Of a stretch of DNA of 12,449 nucleotides, positions 6,706-12,444 are shown one piece after another. A program made the position numbers and the translations under genes. The stretch lies in assembly GCA_030530045.1 (NCBI GenBank), contig JAUMVS010000035.1, positions 1-12,449 of the forward strand. Direction: 5' to 3'. The stretch's first letter is position 1; every line of letters starts with the position of its first letter. The stretch is from Phoenicibacter congonensis. GTDB lineage: Bacteria; Actinomycetota; Coriobacteriia; Coriobacteriales; Eggerthellaceae. Under the pieces are notes generated by a model, which saw nothing but the letters and a program-made list of their open reading frames with translations, did not search any database and was not told where the DNA came from.

Positions 6706-7179
6706 ATGGCCCAAATGGCGGATAAAGAGTTCAACTACATTCTGAACCTGTCAAGAACAATGGCCGAGTACGCAGAGGCCGCCCAACACACAGCCGCAGT
6801 AAGGAAAGCGAAGTTGGAGGCCTACATCGACACAGCCCGGCGCATCACGGCTTATCAGGAGGAAGGCATCCGTGATGATCTGGTGGATGTCGTTTTCGAT
6901 AAACGATTGAAGCTGATCTCGGATGCCAATACCGCCGGCGAGTTGAAGAAAATCATGGCGCAGCCGAAGCCGTATTTCAACGGCAACAAATTTATCCCTG
7001 ATCCACTATCTGTTCCGGAAGAGGAAATGATCCTTTGGTCTATAACCTCACTCAAAGCGCCGCTTATGCCAGCTGCTTTTGAGCGTTACATGGAACTATT
7101 CAAACAGACCTTTGGGATCAGTTCCATTGACGGAGACGCTATATCAAATGCTGCGGAACTACGATTGGAGGTAAATTGA
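6706..7179 (+). CDS. Hypothetical helical protein, 157 aa
   Basis: ATG 6706 is preceded by AAGGAGGTG (6693-6701), one of the best ribosome sites in the window. Residues 5-60 are Ala/Glu/Arg-rich and almost certainly helical, perhaps coiled-coil. A Pro/Gly-rich centre (about 86-104) is followed by another helical half. No catalytic or DNA-binding motif is recognised. The next gene begins 1 bp after the stop, with its GGAGGT inside this gene's end, so these two are coupled. Confidence 0.87.
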   Translation: MAQMADKEFNYILNLSRTMAEYAEAAQHTAAVRKAKLEAYIDTARRITAYQEEGIRDDLVDVVFDKRLKLISDANTAGELKKIMAQPKPYFNGNKFIPDPLSVPEEEMILWSITSLKAPLMPAAFERYMELFKQTFGISSIDGDAISNAAELRLEVN

Positions 7180-7180
7180 G

Positions 7181-7714
7181 ATGTTGCATTATTACGGCAT
7201 GGAGTTCCTTCAGGGGCTCCAAAGCTATTATGCCCAACGACTCGCCCTTGCCATGGAGCATGGGTATAGCGCCGATGGTAATAAATACTTCTGGCTCTAC
7301 ACGGAGTTGGATCTGCGGGTCAAGGCCATTCGCCAGACGCTTCTGTTCCTTGACGCACTGCCCAAATTCATGGGTTCAGCTGCCGGGGAAGAAAGTATGG
7401 GCTTTGCGCTGAAGTATATTGGTGACTACTTCAAGGCCGGCAAGATCGGTGCAGAAGATCGCCAGGAAGGCGAAGCGCATCCGTATTTCAATGACGGAAA
7501 TCCGTACTGGATTCAGTTCCAGGAGGCGCATGACAATTTCGGAATTGATTATGACCTGACGAACACTCCCATGCTCTATGTGGATCTCACTGAGTATGTG
7601 GTGCGTGGACTACGGCTCTACTTTCTGATTCGGGAGCGTAAGTTCTGTGCGATTGACCGTGGCAAGTTCGACGAGCTGATGAAACTCAAATCGCCCTTGC
7701 CGATCACCGCCTGA
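7181..7714 (+). CDS. Hypothetical protein, 177 aa
   Basis: ATG 7181 follows GGAGGT (7167-7172) across the previous stop. The product is rich in Tyr, Leu and Ala, with long amphipathic helices at about residues 5-60 and 135-155 and a Gly/Asp/Asn loop region around 95-115. Hydrophobicity does not reach that of a transmembrane helix. No family is recognised. It lies between two genes of similar size in the block leading to the sigma-like gene. Confidence 0.87.
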   Translation: MLHYYGMEFLQGLQSYYAQRLALAMEHGYSADGNKYFWLYTELDLRVKAIRQTLLFLDALPKFMGSAAGEESMGFALKYIGDYFKAGKIGAEDRQEGEAHPYFNDGNPYWIQFQEAHDNFGIDYDLTNTPMLYVDLTEYVVRGLRLYFLIRERKFCAIDRGKFDELMKLKSPLPITA

Positions 7715-7733
7715 CGAAGGGAGGTGATTGACA

Positions 7734-8252
7734 ATGAAGCAATATGTTTTCGAGGGATTTAAGCTCTGGCAGAAGTTGAAACTGCTTCGGGTGCTGCCCC
7801 GCAAGCTCAAAGGCTTAGACGGCCCGATCTGCATTGCCCTCAAGGACAATATCCAAAAGCGGCAGTACGACTCCATGTGGTACGGCGGCCTCGTTGCCAC
7901 CATTCAGTATGGGGATCTGACCGTTGATCTGGAGGCGCTCGGAGATGTTGCGGCCGACCTCTACGAGAAGGTCGGTCAGGAAGAGCGGCACCTGGAGTAC
8001 ATCAAGGACAAAAACAATGCCGGCGAGTTCGGCAGCGTGATGCAGAGCTATATTCGGACGGACAAGGAACTGTTCAAACTCTTGAACGATGAGCACAAGC
8101 ACTACCATTTGGAGATGCACAATAATAACTGGTGGGAGTGTGTGCCTTACCGCAAGGATGATGATTGTTATCCGGAAAGTTGGCTGACAGAAGGCGACGA
8201 CATCTGGTACGCAATCGCTGAAGCCGTGGATTATCTCTATATGGAGGGTTAA
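7734..8252 (+). CDS. Hypothetical protein, 172 aa
   Basis: ATG 7734 is chosen over the in-frame TTG 7728 because GGGAGGTGA (7719-7727) is well spaced from it. The first 30 residues are basic and hydrophobic (KLWQKLKLLRVLPRKLKG), then the protein becomes acidic, with helices, a His/Asn-rich patch near 119-131 and an acidic, aromatic C-terminus. The polarity of charge is unusual but no domain is recognised. The stop is 5 bp before the sigma-like gene. Confidence 0.86.
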   Translation: MKQYVFEGFKLWQKLKLLRVLPRKLKGLDGPICIALKDNIQKRQYDSMWYGGLVATIQYGDLTVDLEALGDVAADLYEKVGQEERHLEYIKDKNNAGEFGSVMQSYIRTDKELFKLLNDEHKHYHLEMHNNNWWECVPYRKDDDCYPESWLTEGDDIWYAIAEAVDYLYMEG

Positions 8253-8257
8253 TCCAC

Positions 8258-8761
8258 ATGGGTAGAAGAAAAGAAATCGTTCTGACGGAATATCAACGAC
8301 AGTTCGCAACCGAGCATCATGGGCTGCTTCTCAAATTCATGGGCACTCATGGCCTTGGCGATGACGAGTATGGCTTGTTCGCAGAGCGGTATCTAAGAAC
8401 CGTGGCAACCTACACCGGCAATCAAAAACTCCAGAGCAAATATGCCTTTTCTACAATCCTCTGGTACCGTCTTTGGGCGGAACTGGGGCGGGAAAGGCGG
8501 CGTTGGGGCAAACGAAAGCAGTACGAGATGTATCTGGATGACACCATGATGCAGCCAAGCACTGAGGACAACTACGACAGCACATTCCTTTGGCACTCAT
8601 GGCAGAAGATCCTTACCAGGGAGCAGGTTTCCATCCTGCAATTAAAAGCCATGGGCTATACGAACAAGGAAATTGCCATGCGTACCGAACTGCCTCCACG
8701 AGAGGTTGGACTTAGACTTCAGATCATTCGAGACACTTTGAGAAATAGTGGTACATTTTGA
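8258..8761 (+). CDS. Sigma-70-like / HTH transcription factor, 167 aa
   Basis: ATG 8258 follows GGAGGG (8243-8248). Residues about 36-95 resemble sigma region 2 (a helical segment with KYAFSTILWYRLW and a following Arg/Lys-rich helix). Residues about 118-163 form a region-4-like helix-turn-helix: LTREQVSILQLKAMGYTN, then KEIAMRTELPPREV and a recognition-type helix. The two-part layout and length fit small sigma factors or sigma-like regulators of mobile elements in Gram-positive bacteria. Region 2 is weak, so an HTH regulator that is not a true sigma factor is possible. As last gene of an 18-gene run ending in a strong terminator, it may read a promoter elsewhere on the element. Confidence 0.7.
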   Translation: MGRRKEIVLTEYQRQFATEHHGLLLKFMGTHGLGDDEYGLFAERYLRTVATYTGNQKLQSKYAFSTILWYRLWAELGRERRRWGKRKQYEMYLDDTMMQPSTEDNYDSTFLWHSWQKILTREQVSILQLKAMGYTNKEIAMRTELPPREVGLRLQIIRDTLRNSGTF

Positions 8762-8763
8762 GC

Positions 8764-8807
8764 AATGGGCTGTCGATTCGTATGAATCGGCAGCCCATTA
8801 TCTTTCT
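8764..8807 (+). terminator. Rho-independent terminator of the long gene run
   Basis: A 16-bp stem (8764-8779 with 8784-8799; one T-G wobble) closed by the loop GTAT begins 3 bases after the sigma-like gene's stop and is followed by TATCTTTCT. The mirrored side carries an A-rich stretch less clearly, so it may work mainly on the + strand. Confidence 0.88.
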
Positions 8808-8814
8808 AATTGGT

Positions 8815-8828
8815 AGATAGGTCTATCT
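8815..8828. promoter_or_regulatory. Palindrome AGATAG-GT-CTATCT, possible operator
   Basis: Perfect 6-bp arms separated by 2 bp, upstream of the predicted promoter of the XRE gene. CTATCT recurs at 8865-8870. It could be an operator for the XRE protein or for another regulator; the assignment is inferred from position only. Confidence 0.35.
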
Positions 8829-8838
8829 CTCGGTGGAT

Positions 8839-8866
8839 TTATTGTAGTCGGGCCGGACATTATACT
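8839..8866 (+). promoter_or_regulatory. Probable promoter of the XRE regulator gene
   Basis: TATACT (8861-8866) is a good -10 box; TTATTG (8839-8844), 16 bp upstream, is a weak -35. An imperfect palindrome (GTCGGGCCGGAC, 8847-8858, one mismatch) fills the spacer, and a perfect palindrome covers the expected start of transcription. A weak -35 with operators at the spacer and start is the usual layout of an autoregulated gene. Confidence 0.5.
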
Positions 8867-8868
8867 AT

Positions 8869-8895
8869 CTAATAGAAAGACAGTCTTTCTATTAG
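8869..8895. promoter_or_regulatory. 27-bp perfect palindrome over the XRE transcription start, likely autoregulatory operator
   Basis: Arms of 13 bp (8869-8881 CTAATAGAAAGAC; 8883-8895 GTCTTTCTATTAG) surround a central A at 8882. The right arm runs into the AGGAGGG ribosome site (8894-8900). As DNA it suits a dimeric HTH repressor; as RNA it could form a stem with almost no loop flexibility, so the DNA role is favoured. The core GAAAGA...TCTTTC recurs at 9363-9378. Confidence 0.6.
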
Positions 8896-8907
8896 GAGGG
8901 TATCACT

Positions 8908-9234
8908 TTGGACACGACGATGATTGGAAAAAGGATACAGGAGGCTCGCCTTGCCCGAAAGCTGACACAGGCAGAGCTGGCCCAAATGGTCAATCTGGTG
9001 CCGAAGTACCTGAGTAATATTGAGTGTGGAGCCAAGAGCCCCAGCCTTGAGACCTTGATAGAAATAGCCAACGCATTAGAGATCGATGCTAATTCGCTCC
9101 TTGTTGATGTCCTGAATGTAGCGCCAGCCATCGTAACTTCACAATACGCAGAACGCTTGGCCAGTCTACCAGAGATACGCCAACAGCGATTGATAAAAGT
9201 GATTGATTTATTCCTTGAAGACAGTTCGCAGTGA
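8908..9234 (+). CDS. XRE-family helix-turn-helix regulator, 108 aa (TTG start)
   Basis: TTG 8908 is 7 nt after AGGAGGG (8894-8900); ATG 8920 (residue 5) is too far from the site to be preferred. Residues about 6-65 form a classic Cro/C1-type HTH: IGKRIQEARLARKLTQAELA, then a turn, a recognition helix (PKYLSNIECG) and the typical SPSLETLIEIANALEID helix. The remaining 40 residues are helical and may mediate dimerisation. It is probably a repressor that binds the palindromes upstream and thus controls itself, and perhaps the gene at 9408. It stands alone, bounded by terminators on both sides. Confidence 0.93.
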   Translation: MDTTMIGKRIQEARLARKLTQAELAQMVNLVPKYLSNIECGAKSPSLETLIEIANALEIDANSLLVDVLNVAPAIVTSQYAERLASLPEIRQQRLIKVIDLFLEDSSQ

Positions 9235-9240
9235 TACGCA

Positions 9241-9274
9241 CAGCCCGACACCGTTTGGTGCCGGGCTGTTTTTT
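9241..9274 (+). terminator. Rho-independent terminator after the XRE gene
   Basis: CAGCCCGACACC (9241-9252) pairs with GGTGCCGGGCTG (9257-9268) around the loop GTTT with one A-C mismatch, followed at once by six T's. It lies 6 bp after the stop codon. Confidence 0.93.
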
Positions 9275-9312
9275 GCTTCTACGGAGTTATCTGATATTAT
9301 CTTTACATCTCC

Positions 9313-9318
9313 TATAAT
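9313..9318 (+). promoter_or_regulatory. Candidate -10 box for the 9408 gene
   Basis: A perfect TATAAT lies between the XRE terminator and the next gene, but no good -35 is found 16-18 bp upstream. TTGACC (9329-9334) with TATTAT (9347-9352) is the other candidate pair, but its 12-bp spacing is too short. A promoter is expected here because the preceding gene ends in a terminator; its exact position is uncertain. Confidence 0.35.
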
Positions 9319-9361
9319 TCGACATTTTTTGACCAACGCAATGCGCTATTATCTCCCAAGC

Positions 9362-9379
9362 GGAAAGAGTAGTCTTTCC
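9362..9379. promoter_or_regulatory. Palindrome GGAAAGA-GTAG-TCTTTCC, possible second operator
   Basis: Perfect 7-bp arms lie about 28 bp upstream of the 9408 start codon. The core GAAAGA-N4-TCTTTC nearly matches the centre of the XRE-gene palindrome (GAAAGA-N3-TCTTTC), so the same regulator may bind here. The 1-bp difference in spacing weakens the match. It could instead be a short hairpin in the 5' leader. Confidence 0.45.
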
Positions 9380-9407
9380 AAAAGAGATATTTGGAGGTAT
9401 AATAAAG

Positions 9408-9620
9408 ATGAAAAGAATGATTGGAAAGCTGATTATGGCGTACCGCTTGGAGTATCATTGGTGGTTTATCATGCGTTACCGCAAGCGCATGAGGAAGCTT
9501 TACGATAATGGGGAGTCGCTCTCGTCTCCTCGAATGCTTCGGCTCAATAGTAAATCTGGCAACCACCATGTCTTTGTGATGAAGAACGAAAAACTCTTTG
9601 AAGAACTGTATCTGTCCTGA
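9408..9620 (+). CDS. Small basic protein, 70 aa
   Basis: ATG 9408 follows GGAGGT (9393-9398) with 9-nt spacing. The product is strongly basic (about 15 Lys/Arg to 6 Asp/Glu). An amphipathic, aromatic N-terminal helix (IAYRLEYHWWF-like region, residues 8-22) leads into a cluster RYRKRMRK at 23-30, then a Ser/Asn-rich middle. It may bind nucleic acid or associate with a membrane surface. No family is assigned with confidence. A possible operator shared with the XRE gene lies upstream. Confidence 0.82.
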   Translation: MKRMIGKLIMAYRLEYHWWFIMRYRKRMRKLYDNGESLSSPRMLRLNSKSGNHHVFVMKNEKLFEELYLS

Positions 9621-9676
9621 AAAACGGACAACTTACTTGATATGATGTCCTCATAATCGACAAGGAGGATATTAAA

Positions 9677-9898
9677 ATGAGAGTTCTTATGAGAGATGGC
9701 CAGGATCAATCCTTGATAGCCTTCAATGCACAGGAGGTAATTTTCGATCCTGAAGACCAGGCAATGATCCTGACATCGGGCGACCTTAGCTATGTTGTGG
9801 AGAAAGTTACACAAATCAATGCGGATGACTATATTCGTGAACTGGTTGACCAAGGCAAGGTAGATCTATCAATGTTCAATGCGAAAGCGAACAACTAA
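9677..9898 (+). CDS. Small acidic protein, 73 aa
   Basis: ATG 9677 follows AAGGAGG (9662-9668). The product is acidic (about 13 Asp/Glu to 6 Lys/Arg) and looks beta-rich for the first 45 residues, with a short helix at about 48-60. No motif is recognised. It is separated from the preceding basic protein by 56 bp without an obvious terminator, so the two may be cotranscribed; charge complementarity makes a complex conceivable. A hairpin terminator overlaps its stop codon. Confidence 0.8.
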   Translation: MRVLMRDGQDQSLIAFNAQEVIFDPEDQAMILTSGDLSYVVEKVTQINADDYIRELVDQGKVDLSMFNAKANN

Positions 9899-9923
9899 TG
9901 GGGTATGATTAGTTGTTTCGAGT
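9890..9923 (+). terminator. Probable intrinsic terminator overlapping the 9677 gene's stop
   Basis: AACAACTAAT (9890-9899) pairs perfectly with ATTAGTTGTT (9908-9917) around an 8-nt loop, and outer CG/CG pairs can extend the stem with a bulge. T-rich bases follow (TTCGAGTTTTC). The stem is AT-rich, so efficiency may be moderate. Confidence 0.6.
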
Positions 9924-9956
9924 TTTCATAGCGGGTTTACTACGGAGGTTCAATAG

Positions 9957-11129
9957 ATGAAACGCAAAATCCCTGCAATACTGCTAACCTTATTCCTCTG
10001 CGCCATACTTGTTGGCTGCTTCTCCAGTTCTGATGTTCCAGAACGGTCTGATCAGCCGCCTATATCTTCGTTGGCAGAAGGTGAAACGCAAGAGATTAAC
10101 GAAGGTGAAGCGGCCACTCCTGATGAACCTGGTGCAGAGTCCCCCAAGCCCCCAGATGGTTCCGATCACTCTGGTTTTCAAGATTCAGGTGCATCATCTC
10201 CTGATACCCCAGTCACAGATGATGAGCAACCGCCGACAGAAGGCTCTTTACAAATACCCTCAGATGCGGATACCGTCTTCGACCTTGGCGAGATCCCGGC
10301 ATATTCCAATAGTGCCTATATCCCTGTAAATGGCAATGTTCCGTTCTTTGATACCACAGAGCTTTCGACTCAATCCATGGAGAGTTACAGCCCACTTGAT
10401 GAGCTTGGACGATGCGGTGTGGTCTATGCCTGTATCGGAAAAGACATCATGCCGACTGAAGAGCGAGGCAGTATCGGCATGGTGAAGCCAAGTGGTTGGC
10501 ATACCGTTCGATACGACGATCTTATTGCGGATAAATACCTGTATAACCGTTGCCATCTAATCGGCTATCAGCTCACCGGAGAGAATGCGAACCTGAGCAA
10601 TCTGATCACCGGCACCCGGTATCTGAATATCGAAGGGATGCTGCCCTTTGAAAATATGACCGCTGATTATGTGGAGAGTACCGGAAACCATGTTGCCTAC
10701 CGGGTAACGCCAGTCTTTGAGGGCAATAATCTGTTGGCCACTGGTGTCCTGATGGAGGCTTACTCCGTGGGGGATCAGGGGGACGGGATCTGTTTCTGCA
10801 TTTTCGCCTACAATGTGCAACCGGGCATTGAAATCGACTATGCGACTGGTGATAGCCGTGTGGCCGAAGAGCCCACCACTACGACTCCTCCAATCACTGT
10901 TTCCACCCAACCGGTGACCGCTCCTGACGAGACTACACCCAGCGATCCACCTGTGGAAGAGGAACCCGTTTCAGCAGACTATATTATAAACACAAACACG
11001 AAAAAGTTCCATTACCCAAGCTGCTCCAGCGTATCCGATATGAAAGAGAAAAACAAAAAAGAATTTACGGGGAGTCGAGATGAGCTCATCAATATGAGCT
11101 ATCAGCCATGCGGCCGCTGCCACCCGTGA
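9957..11129 (+). CDS. Lipoprotein DNA/RNA non-specific endonuclease with C-terminal Ada-like Cys module, 390 aa
   Basis: ATG 9957 follows CGGAGGT (9943-9949). Residues 1-21 are a lipoprotein signal: MKRK, a hydrophobic core, then lipobox L18-V-G-C21. Residues about 24-100 are an extended Pro/Asp/Ser/Glu-rich linker. Residues about 105-300 form the beta-beta-alpha-metal nuclease domain (Endonuclea_NS_2 type): GWHTVRYDDL, then N197-R-C-H200 as the catalytic motif in place of DRGH, and N215/N224 as candidate metal ligands in NLITGTRYLN. A Thr/Pro linker (about 306-340) leads to a small module with H352-x3-C356 and C385-x2-C388, resembling the Ada-like metal-binding domains attached to secreted nucleases. 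The enzyme should hydrolyse DNA and perhaps RNA at the outer cell face. Possible roles are nutrient use, degradation of foreign DNA, or competition. Confidence 0.93.
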   Translation: MKRKIPAILLTLFLCAILVGCFSSSDVPERSDQPPISSLAEGETQEINEGEAATPDEPGAESPKPPDGSDHSGFQDSGASSPDTPVTDDEQPPTEGSLQIPSDADTVFDLGEIPAYSNSAYIPVNGNVPFFDTTELSTQSMESYSPLDELGRCGVVYACIGKDIMPTEERGSIGMVKPSGWHTVRYDDLIADKYLYNRCHLIGYQLTGENANLSNLITGTRYLNIEGMLPFENMTADYVESTGNHVAYRVTPVFEGNNLLATGVLMEAYSVGDQGDGICFCIFAYNVQPGIEIDYATGDSRVAEEPTTTTPPITVSTQPVTAPDETTPSDPPVEEEPVSADYIINTNTKKFHYPSCSSVSDMKEKNKKEFTGSRDELINMSYQPCGRCHP

Positions 11130-11152
11130 TCCGAGCCGAAAGGGAGGCTCAG

Positions 11153-11749
11153 ATGTATTATTTCAGTAAAAAGAGCCGAAGACACATTATACATATCGCC
11201 GGCTGTCGCCATATAACTGTGGTGGCTGAAGAGAATATAGGGACATTTTCCAATCTGAAAGAGGCCTACCGAGAAGGCTACCAAATGTGCCAATGCTGCA
11301 ATCCTTTGAACTATCAGTATAGGTGCGAGAGCGATGAACTACTGGAATACAGCGTTCAAAATGGGCTCTCTTTCAAATACACCCCGAAAGCAATTTCTGT
11401 GGAGACCCCACGAAGCCACTGGAAGATTGCCCTGGATGACAATTCAAACCACACCATGCTTTATCATCAGAACACCTATCATCCCGGCTCGACCGCATGT
11501 GAACTGGTGCCTGGATACCACTGCCAGCAGGTCGTGTATGCAACCTTACTACCCTATTTCCAGTACATAGTTAAACACGATACATATCGTTGGAGAAACC
11601 CCTTGCCGGTTGCGCCTCAAAAGAGGCCACCAGCACAGAAGGGCACAAAACGCTATCGGAAGGAACAAAAGAAGGCCCGAAAACAGGCTAAAAGAGCTTC
11701 TGTCAAGAATGTGCTTAGAGTGATCGAGGCGCTCAATATTACGCAATAA
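11153..11749 (+). CDS. Ada-like Cys-module protein with basic C-terminal tail, 198 aa
   Basis: ATG 11153 follows GGGAGG (11142-11147); the longer frame from 11108 overlaps the nuclease and lacks a site. Residues 3-50 match the module at the end of the upstream nuclease: H14-x3-C18, a 28-residue gap, then C46-x2-C49, with YQ just before the first paired Cys in both. The middle (about 85-145) carries many His and Tyr. The tail (about 156-184) is very basic (KRYRKEQKKARKQAKR), typical of nucleic-acid binding. It has no signal peptide, so it is likely cytoplasmic. Function unknown; a metal-dependent DNA-associated protein is the most economical inference. The 23-bp gap suggests cotranscription with the nuclease. 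Confidence 0.86.
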   Translation: MYYFSKKSRRHIIHIAGCRHITVVAEENIGTFSNLKEAYREGYQMCQCCNPLNYQYRCESDELLEYSVQNGLSFKYTPKAISVETPRSHWKIALDDNSNHTMLYHQNTYHPGSTACELVPGYHCQQVVYATLLPYFQYIVKHDTYRWRNPLPVAPQKRPPAQKGTKRYRKEQKKARKQAKRASVKNVLRVIEALNITQ

Positions 11750-11794
11750 TTATTCTTCTGTGGTTAATTTTCGGCCTGTTCCTTGTGTAATGCA

Positions 11795-11827
11795 GATAGG
11801 CAAATTATTCATTAGGAGGTGCCTATC
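11795..11827 (+). promoter_or_regulatory. Hairpin with the ribosome site in its loop
   Basis: GATAGGCA (11795-11802) pairs perfectly with TGCCTATC (11820-11827), whose last base touches the ATG at 11828. The loop holds AGGAGG (11814-11819). In RNA this would display the Shine-Dalgarno bases in a loop while stacking the start codon against the stem; as DNA it could be an operator. The 78-bp gap before it shows no clear terminator or consensus promoter. Confidence 0.45.
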
Positions 11828-12280
11828 ATGGACATGGGAAAGAGAATTGAATTGGCCAAGATCAAAGCCGAAAAAGAGTATGAGGCAAAAAAGAAAACTG
11901 GAGGCACGAAGATTCCACGGCCTGCATGGAGTATGAGCCCAGACGAAATCAGCGAACTTATTGATCGATTGGATCATTATGACGGAAAGACACTAAATAT
12001 GAAAAAAGCTCAGCAGATGATGCGACTCGGTGAGCTGGCAAAATGGCTGTTAGACAACAGTATGGATATTACAACAATAGATATAGAACGAATTCATCCG
12101 TCCCATCCTAATGCCCTGGTATGGATCGAACTGAAGCGCCTGAGTAGTTTGGATGATGAGGAGTTGGAAGTGTTCAAGGAAATGACTTCTCTTGCTGATC
12201 ATATTTTTTTCAGTGGAATCGCAGACGATGTAATAAGGGTTTCGTTTGCCATTCAAAGGGTATGGGATGAACCCTTTTAA
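11828..12280 (+). CDS. Hypothetical protein, 150 aa
   Basis: ATG 11828 is 7-8 nt after AGGAGGT (11814-11820); ATG 11834 is an alternative. The first 25 residues are a charged Lys/Glu/Ala helix (likely coiled-coil), followed by a Pro-containing hinge (about 29-38) and a mostly helical acidic body with a short C-terminal beta/helix portion. No domain recognised. The gene is AT-rich relative to the first operon. Its end overlaps a possible weak terminator stem. Confidence 0.84.
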   Translation: MDMGKRIELAKIKAEKEYEAKKKTGGTKIPRPAWSMSPDEISELIDRLDHYDGKTLNMKKAQQMMRLGELAKWLLDNSMDITTIDIERIHPSHPNALVWIELKRLSSLDDEELEVFKEMTSLADHIFFSGIADDVIRVSFAIQRVWDEPF

Positions 12281-12297
12281 TAGCTAAAATTCATCCC
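12255..12297 (+). terminator. Two competing short stems at the end of the 11828 gene, weak terminator candidate
   Basis: AAAGGGT (12255-12261) pairs with ACCCTTT (12271-12277), followed by TAATAG; alternatively GGGATGAA (12264-12271) pairs with TTCATCCC (12290-12297). They cannot form together. Neither has a real T-run, so only partial termination is likely. A direct repeat AATAGCTA (12279-12286 and 12302-12309) flanks the second arm. Confidence 0.35.
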
Positions 12298-12326
12298 TTC
12301 CAATAGCTATTCGTTATCATTTATTG

Positions 12327-12355
12327 TTGATATTATTCCAAAGATGGTGTAAAAT
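12327..12355 (+). promoter_or_regulatory. Near-consensus sigma-A promoter
   Basis: TTGATA (12327-12332) and TAAAAT (12350-12355) are separated by exactly 17 bp, each one base from consensus, in an AT-rich context. The predicted transcription start is near 12361-12363, which makes an 80-85 nt leader before the gene at 12445. Confidence 0.82.
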
Positions 12356-12362
12356 AAAACCA

Positions 12363-12410
12363 ATGCAATGTTCGCTGCTTATGGCAGCTATCCAAGAGGT
12401 TCTGCCATAA
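12363..12410 (+). CDS. Putative 15-codon leader peptide ORF
   Basis: ATG 12363 to TAA 12408-12410 encodes a 15-residue peptide (MQCSLLMAAIQEVLP). It begins at or next to the predicted transcription start, so translation would be leaderless; an internal in-frame ATG lies at 12381 without a ribosome site. The ORF spans the first arm of the alternative hairpins and ends inside the second arm, the arrangement expected if ribosome position selects between RNA folds. Translation itself is unproven. Confidence 0.45.
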   Translation: MQCSLLMAAIQEVLP

Positions 12411-12432
12411 GCAGGACCTCTTTATGCTTATG
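12375..12432 (+). promoter_or_regulatory. Transcription attenuator with mutually exclusive stems
   Basis: Stem A: CTGCTTATGGCAG (12375-12387) pairs over 13 bp with CTGCCATAAGCAG (12402-12414). Stem B: 12394-12405 pairs over 12 bp (one wobble) with 12411-12422, loop CATAA, followed by a short T-containing stretch (TATGCTT), terminator-like. Stem C: CATAAGC (12406-12412) can also pair with GCTTATG (12426-12432), just before the ribosome site. A, B and C share bases, so only one can form at a time. This is the geometry of ribosome- or ligand-controlled attenuation ahead of an inducible gene. Confidence 0.65.
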
Positions 12433-12444
12433 TGGGGTGTTGAT

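Noticed and set aside
9329..9352. TTGACC and TATTAT as promoter boxes
   Set aside because: The spacing is 12 bp, too short for a sigma-A promoter.
9203..9508. Open frame running from the end of the XRE gene across its terminator
   Set aside because: It would be translated through a strong intrinsic terminator, lacks a ribosome site and overlaps two better-supported genes.
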